64,000 bases of DNA from Betaproteobacteria bacterium (GCA_903970165.1 CAJCHZ010000072.1:26381-90380); one strand, 5' to 3'. Numbered from the stretch's first letter, positions 8,908-17,789 are shown. The notes: generated by a model from the sequence alone, not told the origin. Made by a program: numbers and translations.

Positions 8908-9121
8908 TTTTCGGGTTCTCGACATACTCAACGCCAAACGCTTGCTCCATTGTCCTAATCAACTCAACTAATTCAAGGGGGTCTGCCTCAATCGTCAGCT
9001 CTAATTCTTTAAGCTTTTCCTCATCAACTTTCCCTACTTCTATTAGCGTCTTGCGAAAATGCTTCCATTCCGGCCATCGGCAAAGTACGCGTACATCGCG
9101 CAGGATCTCGACCTTCGAAAC
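8908..9121 (-). pseudogene. start-less ORF, ACP-like C-terminal half
   Basis: Between fabG and acpP a minus-strand frame stays open for about 70 codons and reads like a real protein (VSKVEILRDVRVLCRWPEW, then GKVDEEKLKELEL, then ADPLELVELI and EQAFGVEYVE) before a TGA. The only upstream in-frame codons are a TAG stop directly before GTT-TCG-AAG, so the position where a start is expected is GTT. No ATG, GTG or usable TTG occurs near the front. The ADPLELVELI/EQAFGVE portion resembles the helix II region of the neighbouring ACP but lacks the serine. I infer a decayed gene, or a live one with a base error in its start codon. Confidence 0.4.
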
Positions 9122-9134
9122 CTAACGGAAAAAA

Positions 9135-9881
9135 TTATGCCAAATAAAGACCGCCGTTGACGTCGAGGACGTGGCCGGTAATGTAAGCGGCTTCGTCGCT
9201 CGCCAGAAAAACGATCGCCGCGGCAACATCCCGCGAAGTGCCCATACGGCCTAGCGGGATGCGTGCTTTCAGCGTGGCCTTCACATCCTGGGAGAGAACA
9301 TCAGTCATAGGCGTGGCGATGAAACCCGGCGCCACGGCGTTGACCGTGATGTTGCGCGAGGCAATCTCAATGGCAATGGCTTTCGTCAGTCCTACCAGCC
9401 CAGCTTTCGCAGCGACGTAATTGGATTGCCCGGCATTGCCCATCTGCGCCACCACGCTGGCGATATTGATAATTCGTCCCGCACGAGCGCGCATCATCGT
9501 CGAAAGAGCCTGCTGCGTGCAGAGGTGTGCACCGGTCAGGTTGGTGCGGATAACGGCGTCCCAGTCGTCCTGCTTCATGCGCAGCGCCAGACCGTCGCGG
9601 GTGATGGCGGCGTTGTTGACCAGAATGTCGAGGCGGCCGTATTTTTCGAGGACTTGCTTGAAGCCGGATTTGATTTGCTCGGGTTCGGCCACGTCCATTT
9701 TAATCGCAATGGCATCGCCGCCTGCGTTTACGATTTCGTTGACCAGCGTAGCGAGTTTTTCCTCGTTGCGGGCTGCCGCGGCTACTTTTGCACCTGCTTC
9801 GGCGAGGGCCAGCGCGGTTTCGCGGCCTATGCCTTGCGAGGCGCCGGTGAGTAAAGCCACTTTGTCTTTTAGGCTGAACAT
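9135..9881 (-). CDS. fabG: 3-oxoacyl-ACP reductase
   Basis: A 248-residue short-chain dehydrogenase. It has the NAD(P) Rossmann motif TGASQGIG near residue 14, the NNAAITRD strand, and the catalytic Ser, Tyr and Lys (IINIASVVAQ, then SNYVAAKAG). It ends with DVNGGLYLA, characteristic of FabG. It reduces beta-ketoacyl-ACP with NADPH. It lies between fabD and acpP as in classic fab clusters. Confidence 0.96.
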   Translation of the reverse strand: MFSLKDKVALLTGASQGIGRETALALAEAGAKVAAAARNEEKLATLVNEIVNAGGDAIAIKMDVAEPEQIKSGFKQVLEKYGRLDILVNNAAITRDGLALRMKQDDWDAVIRTNLTGAHLCTQQALSTMMRARAGRIINIASVVAQMGNAGQSNYVAAKAGLVGLTKAIAIEIASRNITVNAVAPGFIATPMTDVLSQDVKATLKARIPLGRMGTSRDVAAAIVFLASDEAAYITGHVLDVNGGLYLA

Positions 9882-9934
9882 GAATCGTTAATCCCCGATC
9901 ATTCCATCCTGCTGCTCCCTACCGGTGCATCATC

Positions 9935-9965
9935 ACAGTGGCACAGACTTCCGTCTGTGCACTGT
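9935..9965. repeat. 13-bp interrupted hairpin at the fabD end
   Basis: GCACAGAC pairs with GTCTGTGC over a TTCC loop, and the flanks ACAGT and ACTGT extend the stem past one bulged G. It overlaps the fabD stop codon edge and sits in the fabD-fabG gap. There is no T-run. The shape suggests a dispersed intergenic hairpin element or mRNA stabiliser and not a terminator. Confidence 0.5.
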
Positions 9966-10918
9966 CAGGCCGCGTCCGATCTCGCCCCTGCGATCTTTTC
10001 TACCGTGGCAGCCAAACTCTTTTCGTCTTCCACATTCAAGGTAGCCACCGAACGCTCGATCTGGCGCAAAAGCCCCGTAAGGACGCGGCTCGGCCCGACT
10101 TCCACAAACGTGTTCACGCCCTCATCAATCAACATGCGGACGGATTCTTCCCAGCGCACAGGCATGGTGACCTGGCGAACCAGCGCTTCGCGGGCTTCGT
10201 CGCCGGTGGAGATAGTGTCGGCGTCGACGTTGGTCACCAGGGGAACGCTTAAATTTGTAAAGGAGATCTTCTTCAGATCCTCGGTAAGTCGTTCCTGCGC
10301 GGGAGTCATTAGCGCGGAATGAAATGGCGCGGAAACGGGAAGGATGACCGCCCGCTTGGCGCCGAGCTGCGACGCAATTTCGACCGCGCGCTTTACCGCG
10401 CCAGCGTGGCCCGAAATGACGGTCTGCTCGGGCGAATTGAGATTGGCAGCCGAGCAGATTTCGCCCTCGGAAGCGCGCTTGCAGGCGTCGGCCACAACAG
10501 CAGGCGACAACCCCATGATGGCCGCCATCGCACCTACTCCCGCGGGCACGGCCTCCTGCATATAGGTGCCGCGCTTGCGAACGAGTTGCACCGCATCAGA
10601 AAACTTCAGCGCGCCAACCGCCACCAGAGCCGAGTATTCGCCAAGGCTGTGGCCGGCAACAAAATCGGGATTCAAGCCGTTCTCCGCCAGTACGCGATAA
10701 ACAGCAACAGAGACGGTAAGGATGGCCGGCTGCGTGTTGGCCGTGAGCTTGAGTTCGTCCTCGGTACCTTCGAAACAAATCCTGGAGATGGAAAAGCCGA
10801 GAGCCTTGTCGGCCTCATCAAAAACCGCGCGCGCCGACGGATGCTTCTCTGCCAGCTCCTTGCCCATGCCGGGATATTGTGAAGCCTGTCCCGGAAATAC
10901 GAATGCGACTTTGCCCAT
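9965..10918 (-). CDS. fabD: malonyl-CoA:ACP transacylase
   Basis: A 317-residue MCAT. The nucleophile elbow GHSLGEYSALVA is present, the substrate arginine lies in the MQEAVPAGVGAM-following region, and the histidine sits in VSAPFHSALM. It starts MGKVAFVFPGQASQ, as most FabD proteins do. It loads malonyl groups onto ACP. It is 22 bases downstream of plsX. Confidence 0.96.
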   Translation of the reverse strand: MGKVAFVFPGQASQYPGMGKELAEKHPSARAVFDEADKALGFSISRICFEGTEDELKLTANTQPAILTVSVAVYRVLAENGLNPDFVAGHSLGEYSALVAVGALKFSDAVQLVRKRGTYMQEAVPAGVGAMAAIMGLSPAVVADACKRASEGEICSAANLNSPEQTVISGHAGAVKRAVEIASQLGAKRAVILPVSAPFHSALMTPAQERLTEDLKKISFTNLSVPLVTNVDADTISTGDEAREALVRQVTMPVRWEESVRMLIDEGVNTFVEVGPSRVLTGLLRQIERSVATLNVEDEKSLAATVEKIAGARSDAA

Positions 10919-10940
10919 CGTTAATTCCTCTTCTGAGCCG

Positions 10941-11948
10941 TCATGCGATTGCGCTCGCGGCCGAGAGCTCCTGTTCGATTTTTTCGTTGATACGCGCGCG
11001 AGACAGGCCCGCGGCCACGCGAATCGCGTTCTTCACTGCTTTGGCATTCGAGCGTCCATGCCCAATAACGCAAACGCCGCGAACACCCAACAGCGGCGCG
11101 CCACCTTGCTCCGTGTAATCAATGGTCTTCTTCAAACCCTTCAAGGCTCCGCGGGAAAACAGAAACCCTACCTGCGATGCCAGCGAGCTCTGAATGGATT
11201 TCTTCAGCAAGCCGAAAATCTGGACCGCCAGCCCCTCGCAGATTTTCAACGCGATGTTGCCGACAAAACCGTCGCTAACAATCACATCCACATCCCCAGA
11301 GAAAAGATCCCCGCCTTCCACGTTGCCCACAAAATGCACTGGAAGTTTCTTCAGACGCGTGTAAACCTCGCGCGTCAGCTCATTCCCCTTGATCTCTTCT
11401 TCTCCCACCGACAAAAGGCCCACGCGCGGCTTGCGGTTGCCAAACGTCGCGCGGTAATAAATCTCACCCATCACCGCGAACTGCACCAGATGTTCGGGCT
11501 TCGAATCCACGTTGGCTCCGACATCCAGCAGCACGGAGACGCCGCCCTTCGCGTTCGGAAAAGGCGCCGCGAGTGCCACGCGATCCACCGATTCCAAAGT
11601 GCCAAGCAAAAATCTCGCAACAGTCATCACGGCGCCCGTGTTGCCCGCACTGACCAGCCCGTCCGCTTTGGCCTCGCGTACCAAACGCGTAGCGACATGC
11701 ACTGAGCTGTCTTTCTTCCGCCGAAACGCCTGCGCCGGATGGTCGTGCATGGTAATCACTTCGCTTGCCGGAACAATCTCGATCGGCAAGTTCGGCGCCG
11801 CATGTTTGGCCAGCTCCGCGCGCACCACATTCGGCGGCCCAACAAGCATCACGCGAACACCCAACTCCCGGGCAGCCATAACACTGCCTTCGACCTCGGG
11901 GCGGGGCGCGTTGTCACCGCCCATGGCGTCCACAGCGATAGTGATCAT
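10941..11948 (-). CDS. plsX: phosphate acyltransferase PlsX
   Basis: A 335-residue protein with the PlsX hallmarks MITIAVDAMGGDNAP at the start, SAGNTGAVM, LLDVGANVD and SDGFVGNIALK. It turns acyl-ACP into acyl-phosphate, the first step of the PlsX/PlsY route to phosphatidic acid at the membrane. It sits between rpmF and fabD, the most common arrangement for this gene. Confidence 0.96.
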   Translation of the reverse strand: MITIAVDAMGGDNAPRPEVEGSVMAARELGVRVMLVGPPNVVRAELAKHAAPNLPIEIVPASEVITMHDHPAQAFRRKKDSSVHVATRLVREAKADGLVSAGNTGAVMTVARFLLGTLESVDRVALAAPFPNAKGGVSVLLDVGANVDSKPEHLVQFAVMGEIYYRATFGNRKPRVGLLSVGEEEIKGNELTREVYTRLKKLPVHFVGNVEGGDLFSGDVDVIVSDGFVGNIALKICEGLAVQIFGLLKKSIQSSLASQVGFLFSRGALKGLKKTIDYTEQGGAPLLGVRGVCVIGHGRSNAKAVKNAIRVAAGLSRARINEKIEQELSAASAIA

Positions 11949-12001
11949 CGGATTATCTGACCGCTACTTCCAGAAAAAAAACGGGAAGAAACTGCGCAGC
12001 G

Positions 12002-12181
12002 TCAGGCTGACTTGTCTTGCACAGCGCGGCCTTTGTAGTAGCCGCAATGGGGACAAACCTGATGCGGCTGCTTCGTCTCGTGGCAATTCGGGCATTCGCC
12101 GAGCGCCGGCTTGACCAGAAAATCGTGGGCTCGCCGTGTACTCGTCCGTCGCTTCGAATGCCGTCTTTTTGGGTTAGGCAT
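12002..12181 (-). CDS. rpmF: 50S ribosomal protein L32
   Basis: A 59-residue protein too short for ordinary ORF cut-offs. It begins MPNPKRRHSKRRTSTRRAH and carries two CxxC pairs (CPNC and CPHC, followed by GYYKGR), the zinc-binding type of L32. Gene order yceD-rpmF-plsX supports the call. It ends 53 bases before plsX. Confidence 0.97.
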   Translation of the reverse strand: MPNPKRRHSKRRTSTRRAHDFLVKPALGECPNCHETKQPHQVCPHCGYYKGRAVQDKSA

Positions 12182-12240
12182 AGTAATACTCCTCGTTCCC
12201 GCCCCAGTGGGCGGATTCTAAGGGCTTTTGGCCCTGAAAA

Positions 12241-12774
12241 CTATTGTTTTTTCAGCCAGTCCTGCTTCAGGCGCGCGAGGGGAGCCAAACGCGGGTCTGT
12301 CGCGTGGGTCTCACAGCGGCACTCCTCGTGGTTCAGGTTAGCACCGCAGTTCGGACACAGTCCGCGGCAATCGCTCTGGCAAATGACCTTCAGCGGAAGA
12401 GCAAGTAGCACCTGCTCTCTAAGCACATCCGCCAAAAAGAGGCCATCGCCTTCAAAAAAAGCAATCTCGGTGTCGTCATCCTTCAAACGGTCTTCTTTCG
12501 GCTTGGCGCCCTTGGGGAGAGGCGCGTAAAACAGGTCGAAAGAGCGGTTCACATCCTCGATAATCGGTTCGAGGCAGCGCGCGCAGACCATCTCAATCTT
12601 GGTTTCCAGCTGGCCCTCAATCCGAATCTGGCCTTCGAGCAGTTCCGCAGTGGCCGTCACCTCCAGGGGCGCGGCCTGTTTCACTTCGAACGATTGGAAG
12701 TCGATGCTGCCCGGAGCAAAGCTCTTCCGGATGCGCAGCTTCCGTACCGCAAGCTCTTTTACATCGAGGAACAC
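12241..12774 (-). CDS. yceD: YceD (DUF177) family protein
   Basis: A YceD-type protein of about 177 residues with the conserved CARCLEP pair and a second cysteine set near the C-terminus (CRGLCPNCGANLN). The family acts with ribosome and 23S rRNA metabolism and is nearly always linked to rpmF. I choose the GTG at 12774 (reading MFLDVKELAVRK) because GGAGG lies 10 bases ahead and family members usually start this way. An ATG at 12804 is also in frame, but the mapped promoter would leave it with no leader. Confidence 0.9.
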   Translation of the reverse strand: MFLDVKELAVRKLRIRKSFAPGSIDFQSFEVKQAAPLEVTATAELLEGQIRIEGQLETKIEMVCARCLEPIIEDVNRSFDLFYAPLPKGAKPKEDRLKDDDTEIAFFEGDGLFLADVLREQVLLALPLKVICQSDCRGLCPNCGANLNHEECRCETHATDPRLAPLARLKQDWLKKQ

Positions 12775-12812
12775 GTCTTGAACGCCTCCGGCGCTAACAC
12801 TCATGCTTTAAC

Positions 12813-12841
12813 ATTATTGAGTCGCGCGCCCAGCAAGTCAA
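12813..12841 (-). promoter_or_regulatory. sigma-70 type promoter of the yceD-fab cluster
   Basis: On the minus strand TTGACT (12836-12841) and AATAAT (12813-12818) are separated by exactly 17 bases. Transcription would start near 12806, giving a leader of about 30 bases to the GTG start of yceD. It probably drives yceD, rpmF, plsX and the fab genes. Confidence 0.65.
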
Positions 12842-13122
12842 GGAACCGGCGGGGATTCTGACAAATTTGCTGCCTGGTTTGCAAGAGGTAGCTCTAGTAC
12901 CCGGGCATCGGTAAAACCCTGTAGAAGCGCGAGTAGCCACATCGTTGGGTACGCAAGAATTGCACGGAAACACGAACGCCCGGATTTCAGATGGCTTCAC
13001 TGCCACAGCGCATATCTTACTGAGATAAAGCAACTTACACAGAGGTCGCGAGATTGCCCGAGTTTGGCTTATGTCGTGCCCTTCCCTAGATTCCCGGTCG
13101 AAATAAAAATCGGAGGAGACCC
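12842..13122. other. intergenic region between divergent genes
   Basis: With the yceD promoter, about 350 bases separate yceD from the next gene. Apart from that promoter and the GGAGGA ribosome-binding site at the right edge, I see no gene, repeat or clear second promoter. A minus-strand open frame here has no coding character. Confidence 0.45.
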
Positions 13123-13464
13123 ATGAAATTCCGGACCATTCTTTCTTTGGCGACCTTATTTATGGCTTGCTTCACATTGGCCGTTTTTGCACAACCCCTC
13201 CCGGCCGAGGGAGGTTACCGCAGCCCCGCGACGGAAAATCAATCCGTTAGCGGAAAGATCGCTTCGGTAGGCGATGCCGCTTTCGAACTCAGCACGTCTT
13301 CCAAGGACGATCAGGCGTCGAAGACCGTACAGTTCCTCGTGGATGACAAAACAAAAGTGGAAGGCAAGCTGACGGTTGGAGCGCAAGCTATGGTCGAGTA
13401 TCGCTCGGACAGCGGCCAGAATATCGCCGTCCACGTCGTCGTGACCCCGTCCTCTGGGTATTAA
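13123..13464 (+). CDS. small secreted protein, DUF5666-like
   Basis: A 113-residue protein with a clear signal peptide (hydrophobic residues 6-22, cleavage likely after FAQ). The mature part has short beta-strand repeats around SVSGKIASVG, VQFLVDDKTKV and AQAMVEYRS, which looks like a small OB-type barrel seen in DUF5666 proteins. GGAGGAGACCC precedes the ATG. Role unknown; it lies in front of the GT20 operon with 97 bases between. Confidence 0.75.
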   Translation: MKFRTILSLATLFMACFTLAVFAQPLPAEGGYRSPATENQSVSGKIASVGDAAFELSTSSKDDQASKTVQFLVDDKTKVEGKLTVGAQAMVEYRSDSGQNIAVHVVVTPSSGY

Positions 13465-13561
13465 CCCGTATTGTATTCCTGCTGGCGTCGCCTCAATCTG
13501 TTTAACAACCCGGCCCAGCCTCCGGGCGGAATGGCTCGCTCTATTCTCCTGAGGACTAGGG

Positions 13562-15907
13562 ATGCGCACGACACTGAAGATTATCCTGCCCTTGATCGTC
13601 AGCGTGGTGGTGGTGTCCCTCTTGTTTGCGGGATACCAGGTGCGCACGGAAAAACGCAACCTGCGCAACGATCTTTCGCGGCGCTCGGAAATTCTTGGAG
13701 AAAGTCTCCAGGAAAACGTCGAACCCCTGCTGGACCATGGGCCGAATAAGAATCTGCAACGGCTTGTGGCCCGTTTTGGACAGCGAGAACATTTGAGGGG
13801 CGTTGCGGTTTACGACACCGATGGCAACGCCATCGCGATTACCGCCGGGCTTCGTGAAGGGTTTCAATTACGCCCGGCCGCTGCAACGCGCGCAGCACGG
13901 CAGGATGCGGCGTATGGCGAATTTACGGCCATCCCCGCATCCGCGGGGTCGGATGATAAGACTCCCGACCCCATGCACATCTTTGCGTTGCCGCTTCATC
14001 ACGACGGACAAGCCGCTGGGACGCTCGCGCTCTTTCACGACACAAGTTATATCGACACGGAGGTGCGGCACACGCTGCGCGACGCGCTGTTTACGGCGTT
14101 AATCCAAACGGCTCTTATCAGCGGTCTGGCGATAGTTCTGGTGCGGTGGAACTTGACGACTCCGCTGGCGCTTACGGCGAAGTGGCTGCAAAGTTTGCGA
14201 ACCGGAGAGACGCAGGCTCCGCCAATGGCGCCGCCGGGAGAAATCTTCGATCAGTTGCACCAGGAAGTAACGCACCTTGCGCAGGATCTGAACGCGGCTC
14301 GAGCCACGGCGGAAGAGGAAGCGCGGTTACGCGATACCAATGCATCCGTCTGGACAGCCGAACGGCTGCGCGTCAGCCTGCGAAGCAAACTGCACGACAA
14401 GCCGCTGTTTGTCGTGTCGAACCGCGAGCCTTATCTGAATGTCTACAACGATAAGGATCATTCCGTCGGGGTCATCGTCCCGGCGAGTGGCGTGGTGACC
14501 GCGATTGAGCCAGTGCTGGTAGCTTGCGACGGCACATGGATCGCCCATGGCTCCGGAAACGCGGACCGCGAATCTTCCGATGCAAACGACCACCAGCGCG
14601 TTCCGCCGGACCATCCGAGCTATACGTTGCGGCGCGTGTGGCTGAGCGACGAGGAAGAAAAAGGTTACTACCAAGGCTTCGCCAACGAAGGCCTATGGCC
14701 GCTCTGCCACGTCGCGCACACGCGGCCCGTATTCCGTCCCGAAGATTGGGTCCACTACCAGCGCGTGAATCGCCGGTTTGCGGATGCGGTCTTGCAGGAG
14801 ATGGAAGGGACGGAGTCTCCGATCCTCCTGGCGCAGGATTATCACTTCGCTCTGCTGCCGCGAATGATCAAGGATGCACGACCCGATGCGCGCGTCGCGA
14901 TTTTCTGGCACATTCCCTGGCCCAACGCGGAAGTGTTTGGGATTTGTCCGTGGCAGCGCGAACTCGTCGACGGACTTCTCGGCGCCGACCTAATCGGCTT
15001 TCATATTCAGTCGCACGGCAACAATTTTCTCGAGACGGTGGACCGCGCGCTGGAAGCGCTGACCGAGTGGGACCGCTTTGCGGTCAACCGGCAGGGGCAC
15101 GTGACGCGAGTACGCCCCTATCCGATCAGCGTGGCGTTCCCGGAAAACGGGCATGCTGCGAACGAAACGCCGCGCAATGCAGGAGAAGAGCGCGCGGCTC
15201 TTTGCAGTGAACTCGGCATCGAGGCTAGCCTTCTTGGCGTTGGTGTCGACCGCGTGGATTACACCAAGGGGATCATCGAGCGTTTTCGCGGCATTGAGCA
15301 TTTCCTCGAACTATACCCGGCTTACCAGCGCCGCTTTGCCTTTGTACAGATTGGGGCGCCAAGCCGCACAGAAATCAGCCGGTACAAGACTTTTCTGGAT
15401 GAAGTCATTGAGGAAGCAGACCGTATCAACGCCCGCTTTCAGGCGGGGCGCTGGAAGCCCATCGTCCTCTTGAAGAAACATCACTCGCACGCGGAAATCT
15501 CGCGCTATTACCGGGCCGCATCGCTGTGTCTCGTGACCTCTCTGCACGATGGCATGAACCTCGTGGCGAAAGAATTCGTCGCGGCGCGTGAAGATCGGCG
15601 CGGGGCGCTTATCCTGAGCACGTTTGCAGGTGCATCGCACGAACTGCCGGACGCGCTGCTGGTAAATCCCTATGACGTACAACAGGTGGCGGAAGCGATT
15701 CACCGCTCGCTGGAGATGTCCGAAGAAGAGCAAGCAAAGCGCATGGAGCAAATGCGCGCAACGGTACGGGAGCACAACGTCTATCGGTGGGCTGCCCACC
15801 TGCTTTCGGACCTGACTGAGATTCGCATTGATGCGCCAGAGCGCGCCGAGGCTCCGCAAATTTCGCTGCGCGGCGCCACGGGACGACAGGAGGAAATGCT
15901 CGCATGA
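13562..15907 (+). CDS. membrane-anchored GT20 (trehalose-6-phosphate synthase family) with sensor-like N-terminus
   Basis: A 781-residue fusion. Residues 7-25 and about 174-195 are membrane helices bracketing a periplasmic domain of about 150 residues. A HAMP-like linker and coiled coil (about 196-275) follow. Residues about 281-745 are a GT20 catalytic domain: FVVSNREPYL, the PASGVVTAI loop, IFWHIPWPNAEVFG, GADLIGFH, VGVDRVDYTKGI and the DGMNLVAKEF loop. GT20 enzymes transfer glucose from a nucleotide sugar to a phosphorylated acceptor. Normal OtsA is about 460-490 residues and soluble, so the receptor-like front end is odd and suggests signal-controlled synthesis. The product could be trehalose-6-phosphate or another sugar; not decided here. 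The next gene overlaps by 4 bases. Confidence 0.85.
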   Translation: MRTTLKIILPLIVSVVVVSLLFAGYQVRTEKRNLRNDLSRRSEILGESLQENVEPLLDHGPNKNLQRLVARFGQREHLRGVAVYDTDGNAIAITAGLREGFQLRPAAATRAARQDAAYGEFTAIPASAGSDDKTPDPMHIFALPLHHDGQAAGTLALFHDTSYIDTEVRHTLRDALFTALIQTALISGLAIVLVRWNLTTPLALTAKWLQSLRTGETQAPPMAPPGEIFDQLHQEVTHLAQDLNAARATAEEEARLRDTNASVWTAERLRVSLRSKLHDKPLFVVSNREPYLNVYNDKDHSVGVIVPASGVVTAIEPVLVACDGTWIAHGSGNADRESSDANDHQRVPPDHPSYTLRRVWLSDEEEKGYYQGFANEGLWPLCHVAHTRPVFRPEDWVHYQRVNRRFADAVLQEMEGTESPILLAQDYHFALLPRMIKDARPDARVAIFWHIPWPNAEVFGICPWQRELVDGLLGADLIGFHIQSHGNNFLETVDRALEALTEWDRFAVNRQGHVTRVRPYPISVAFPENGHAANETPRNAGEERAALCSELGIEASLLGVGVDRVDYTKGIIERFRGIEHFLELYPAYQRRFAFVQIGAPSRTEISRYKTFLDEVIEEADRINARFQAGRWKPIVLLKKHHSHAEISRYYRAASLCLVTSLHDGMNLVAKEFVAAREDRRGALILSTFAGASHELPDALLVNPYDVQQVAEAIHRSLEMSEEEQAKRMEQMRATVREHNVYRWAAHLLSDLTEIRIDAPERAEAPQISLRGATGRQEEMLA

Positions 15908-16563
15908 ATACGGAACAAAAACCGTTCGAGTTTTTTACGGTTGCGCACTTGACGCGCATTGGAAATGAGTCCGCGGGAACGCTGACGGAACTCCGCTCCG
16001 GGATGCGACATTGCAGCGATGCTTCCATCTTTCATCACACCTTTCAAACGCTGGGCAGCCATCATTTTTTGACGGAAGGATTCTCGAACGACTTCGCGCA
16101 GTGGGCGCACGCGGATGCCAATCGCGAAGATCTGGCCGAACAGCTCGCGGCGATGGACGTCCGGGATTACGTTTCGATTGCGGCGCTCCGGGAAGACCTG
16201 TGCCGCGTTGTTGGCGATTACTGCGATTCCCATAAAGCATTCGCCAGCCAGGAGGCCCTGGAACGCTTCTACTTTTGCGAAAGCGTCGAAGTCAGGCTGC
16301 CGTTTGGACTCCCCGCAGCAACCCTGGACGAATTTCGCGAGGGCATCTCGCATCTGAGTCATGCCTCCTTTTACTTTCACTTCATTTCCTCGCGGATGCG
16401 CCTGCAGCTGCAAACGAATGACTTTTCCCACTGGCTGGCGGATGGACTCGGCCTCGAAACGCTGGCTGACGAAGTCAATCACATCGACATTTACACGAAC
16501 ACCCTCGACAGCGCGCGCGACGAAATGCTGCGCCTGATTGATCGCGAGAGGAGAAAAGCATGA
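15904..16563 (+). CDS. DUF5752 family protein, internally duplicated
   Basis: A 219-residue soluble protein made of two related halves, about residues 8-107 and 120-214. Both have the pattern T-L-x-E-x-R-x-G-x-x-H-x-S-x-A-S followed by HxF and NDFxxW. I recognise this as the DUF5752 type that accompanies GT20/GT4 sugar loci. It is translationally coupled at both ends: ATG inside the end of the GT20 gene, and its own stop inside the start of the TreT-like gene. No catalytic residues can be named; an adaptor or stress-sensing role is a guess. Confidence 0.75.
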   Translation: MNTEQKPFEFFTVAHLTRIGNESAGTLTELRSGMRHCSDASIFHHTFQTLGSHHFLTEGFSNDFAQWAHADANREDLAEQLAAMDVRDYVSIAALREDLCRVVGDYCDSHKAFASQEALERFYFCESVEVRLPFGLPAATLDEFREGISHLSHASFYFHFISSRMRLQLQTNDFSHWLADGLGLETLADEVNHIDIYTNTLDSARDEMLRLIDRERRKA

Positions 16564-17789
16564 GCGAAGTAGCGATTGCCACCAGGATCCCGCTGCATGA
16601 CTACGCAGCGCTGCTCGGCGAAGAGGAGATCGACGAGCTTCGAGTTCTTGCAAAACCATTGCGTGGACGCAGCATCGAGATGATCAACTCGACTGCGGTG
16701 GGAGGCGGAGTAGCTGAGATTCTGAACCGCCTGTTGCCGCTTGCCGAGGAACTTGAACTGGACATGCGATGGGACGTGATGACCGGCGGCGATGATTTTT
16801 ACAATGTGACGAAATCTTTTCACAACGCGCTGCATGGTGCGCCCTATCATCCGGACCCAAAGGACTTCGAGATTTTCCTGGCCTGCAACGAGAGGAACCG
16901 TGCGCGGCTTCCGCTGGACGCGGAATTCATGATCATCCATGATCCGCAGCCTGCGGCCCTGATTGATGGACGCCCGAATGGCGGGAATCATTGGGCCTGG
17001 CGATGCCACATTGACCTGTCTCACCCCAACGGCGTGGTCTGGAATTTCTTGGATAAATTCGTGGCCCGCTATGAAGCGGCGATGTTTTCCTCGCCGGAAT
17101 TTTCACGTAATTTGCCCATCCCTCAGTATCTCTTTTACCCCGCGATTGATCCTCTTTCCGAGAAGAACCGCGACTTGGACGCCAACTTCATCGCTCAGAC
17201 GCTCGCGCATTACCGGATCGATCCGCACCGCCCCATCCTCACGCAGATTTCCAGGTTCGACCGGCTCAAAGACCCTGTCGGAGTCATTCGCGCCTATCGT
17301 ATTGTAAAGCGATATTTCGATTGCCAAGTGGTGCTGGCTGGCGGCAGCGCCTCGGATGACCCGGAAGGGGCGGTAGTTCTGCAGGAAGTGCTGCGCGAAG
17401 CGGACGGTGACCCGGACATTCATGTTATTGAGCTGCCGGCGTGGGCTCCGCTGGAGGTCAATGCGCTACAACGCGCCTCCACCATTGTGATTCAAAAAAG
17501 CCTTCGAGAAGGATTCGGGCTGACCGTTTCCGAGGCGCTCTGGAAAAAGAAACCGGTGGTGGCTTCGGCGGTGGGCGGCATTCCCGTGCAAGTCATTCAC
17601 AAACACACGGGACTTTTGGCGCACTCCGTCGAAGGGACCGCTTACCAGATACGCTTCCTGTTGTCCCATCCGGAAATTGCGGCGAAACTGGGAGAGCATG
17701 GTCACAAGCATGTGAAGGAAAACTTCCTGATCACTCAGAAGCTCAAGCGATACATGACGCTTTTTCTAGCCATGTCGCGGGGCAGCTAA
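16560..17789 (+). CDS. TreT-like trehalose synthase, GT4
   Basis: A 409-residue GT-B glycosyltransferase. It has the INSTAVGGGVAEIL nucleotide-sugar loop, DPQPAAL, ISRFDRLKDP, and the GT4 signature in KSLREGFGLTVSEALW. Its pattern matches trehalose glycosyltransferring synthase, which joins glucose from NDP-glucose to free glucose. Together with the GT20 protein it gives two possible routes, or sequential steps, to one solute. It is coupled by a 4-base overlap to the DUF5752 gene. Confidence 0.85.
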   Translation: MSEVAIATRIPLHDYAALLGEEEIDELRVLAKPLRGRSIEMINSTAVGGGVAEILNRLLPLAEELELDMRWDVMTGGDDFYNVTKSFHNALHGAPYHPDPKDFEIFLACNERNRARLPLDAEFMIIHDPQPAALIDGRPNGGNHWAWRCHIDLSHPNGVVWNFLDKFVARYEAAMFSSPEFSRNLPIPQYLFYPAIDPLSEKNRDLDANFIAQTLAHYRIDPHRPILTQISRFDRLKDPVGVIRAYRIVKRYFDCQVVLAGGSASDDPEGAVVLQEVLREADGDPDIHVIELPAWAPLEVNALQRASTIVIQKSLREGFGLTVSEALWKKKPVVASAVGGIPVQVIHKHTGLLAHSVEGTAYQIRFLLSHPEIAAKLGEHGHKHVKENFLITQKLKRYMTLFLAMSRGS

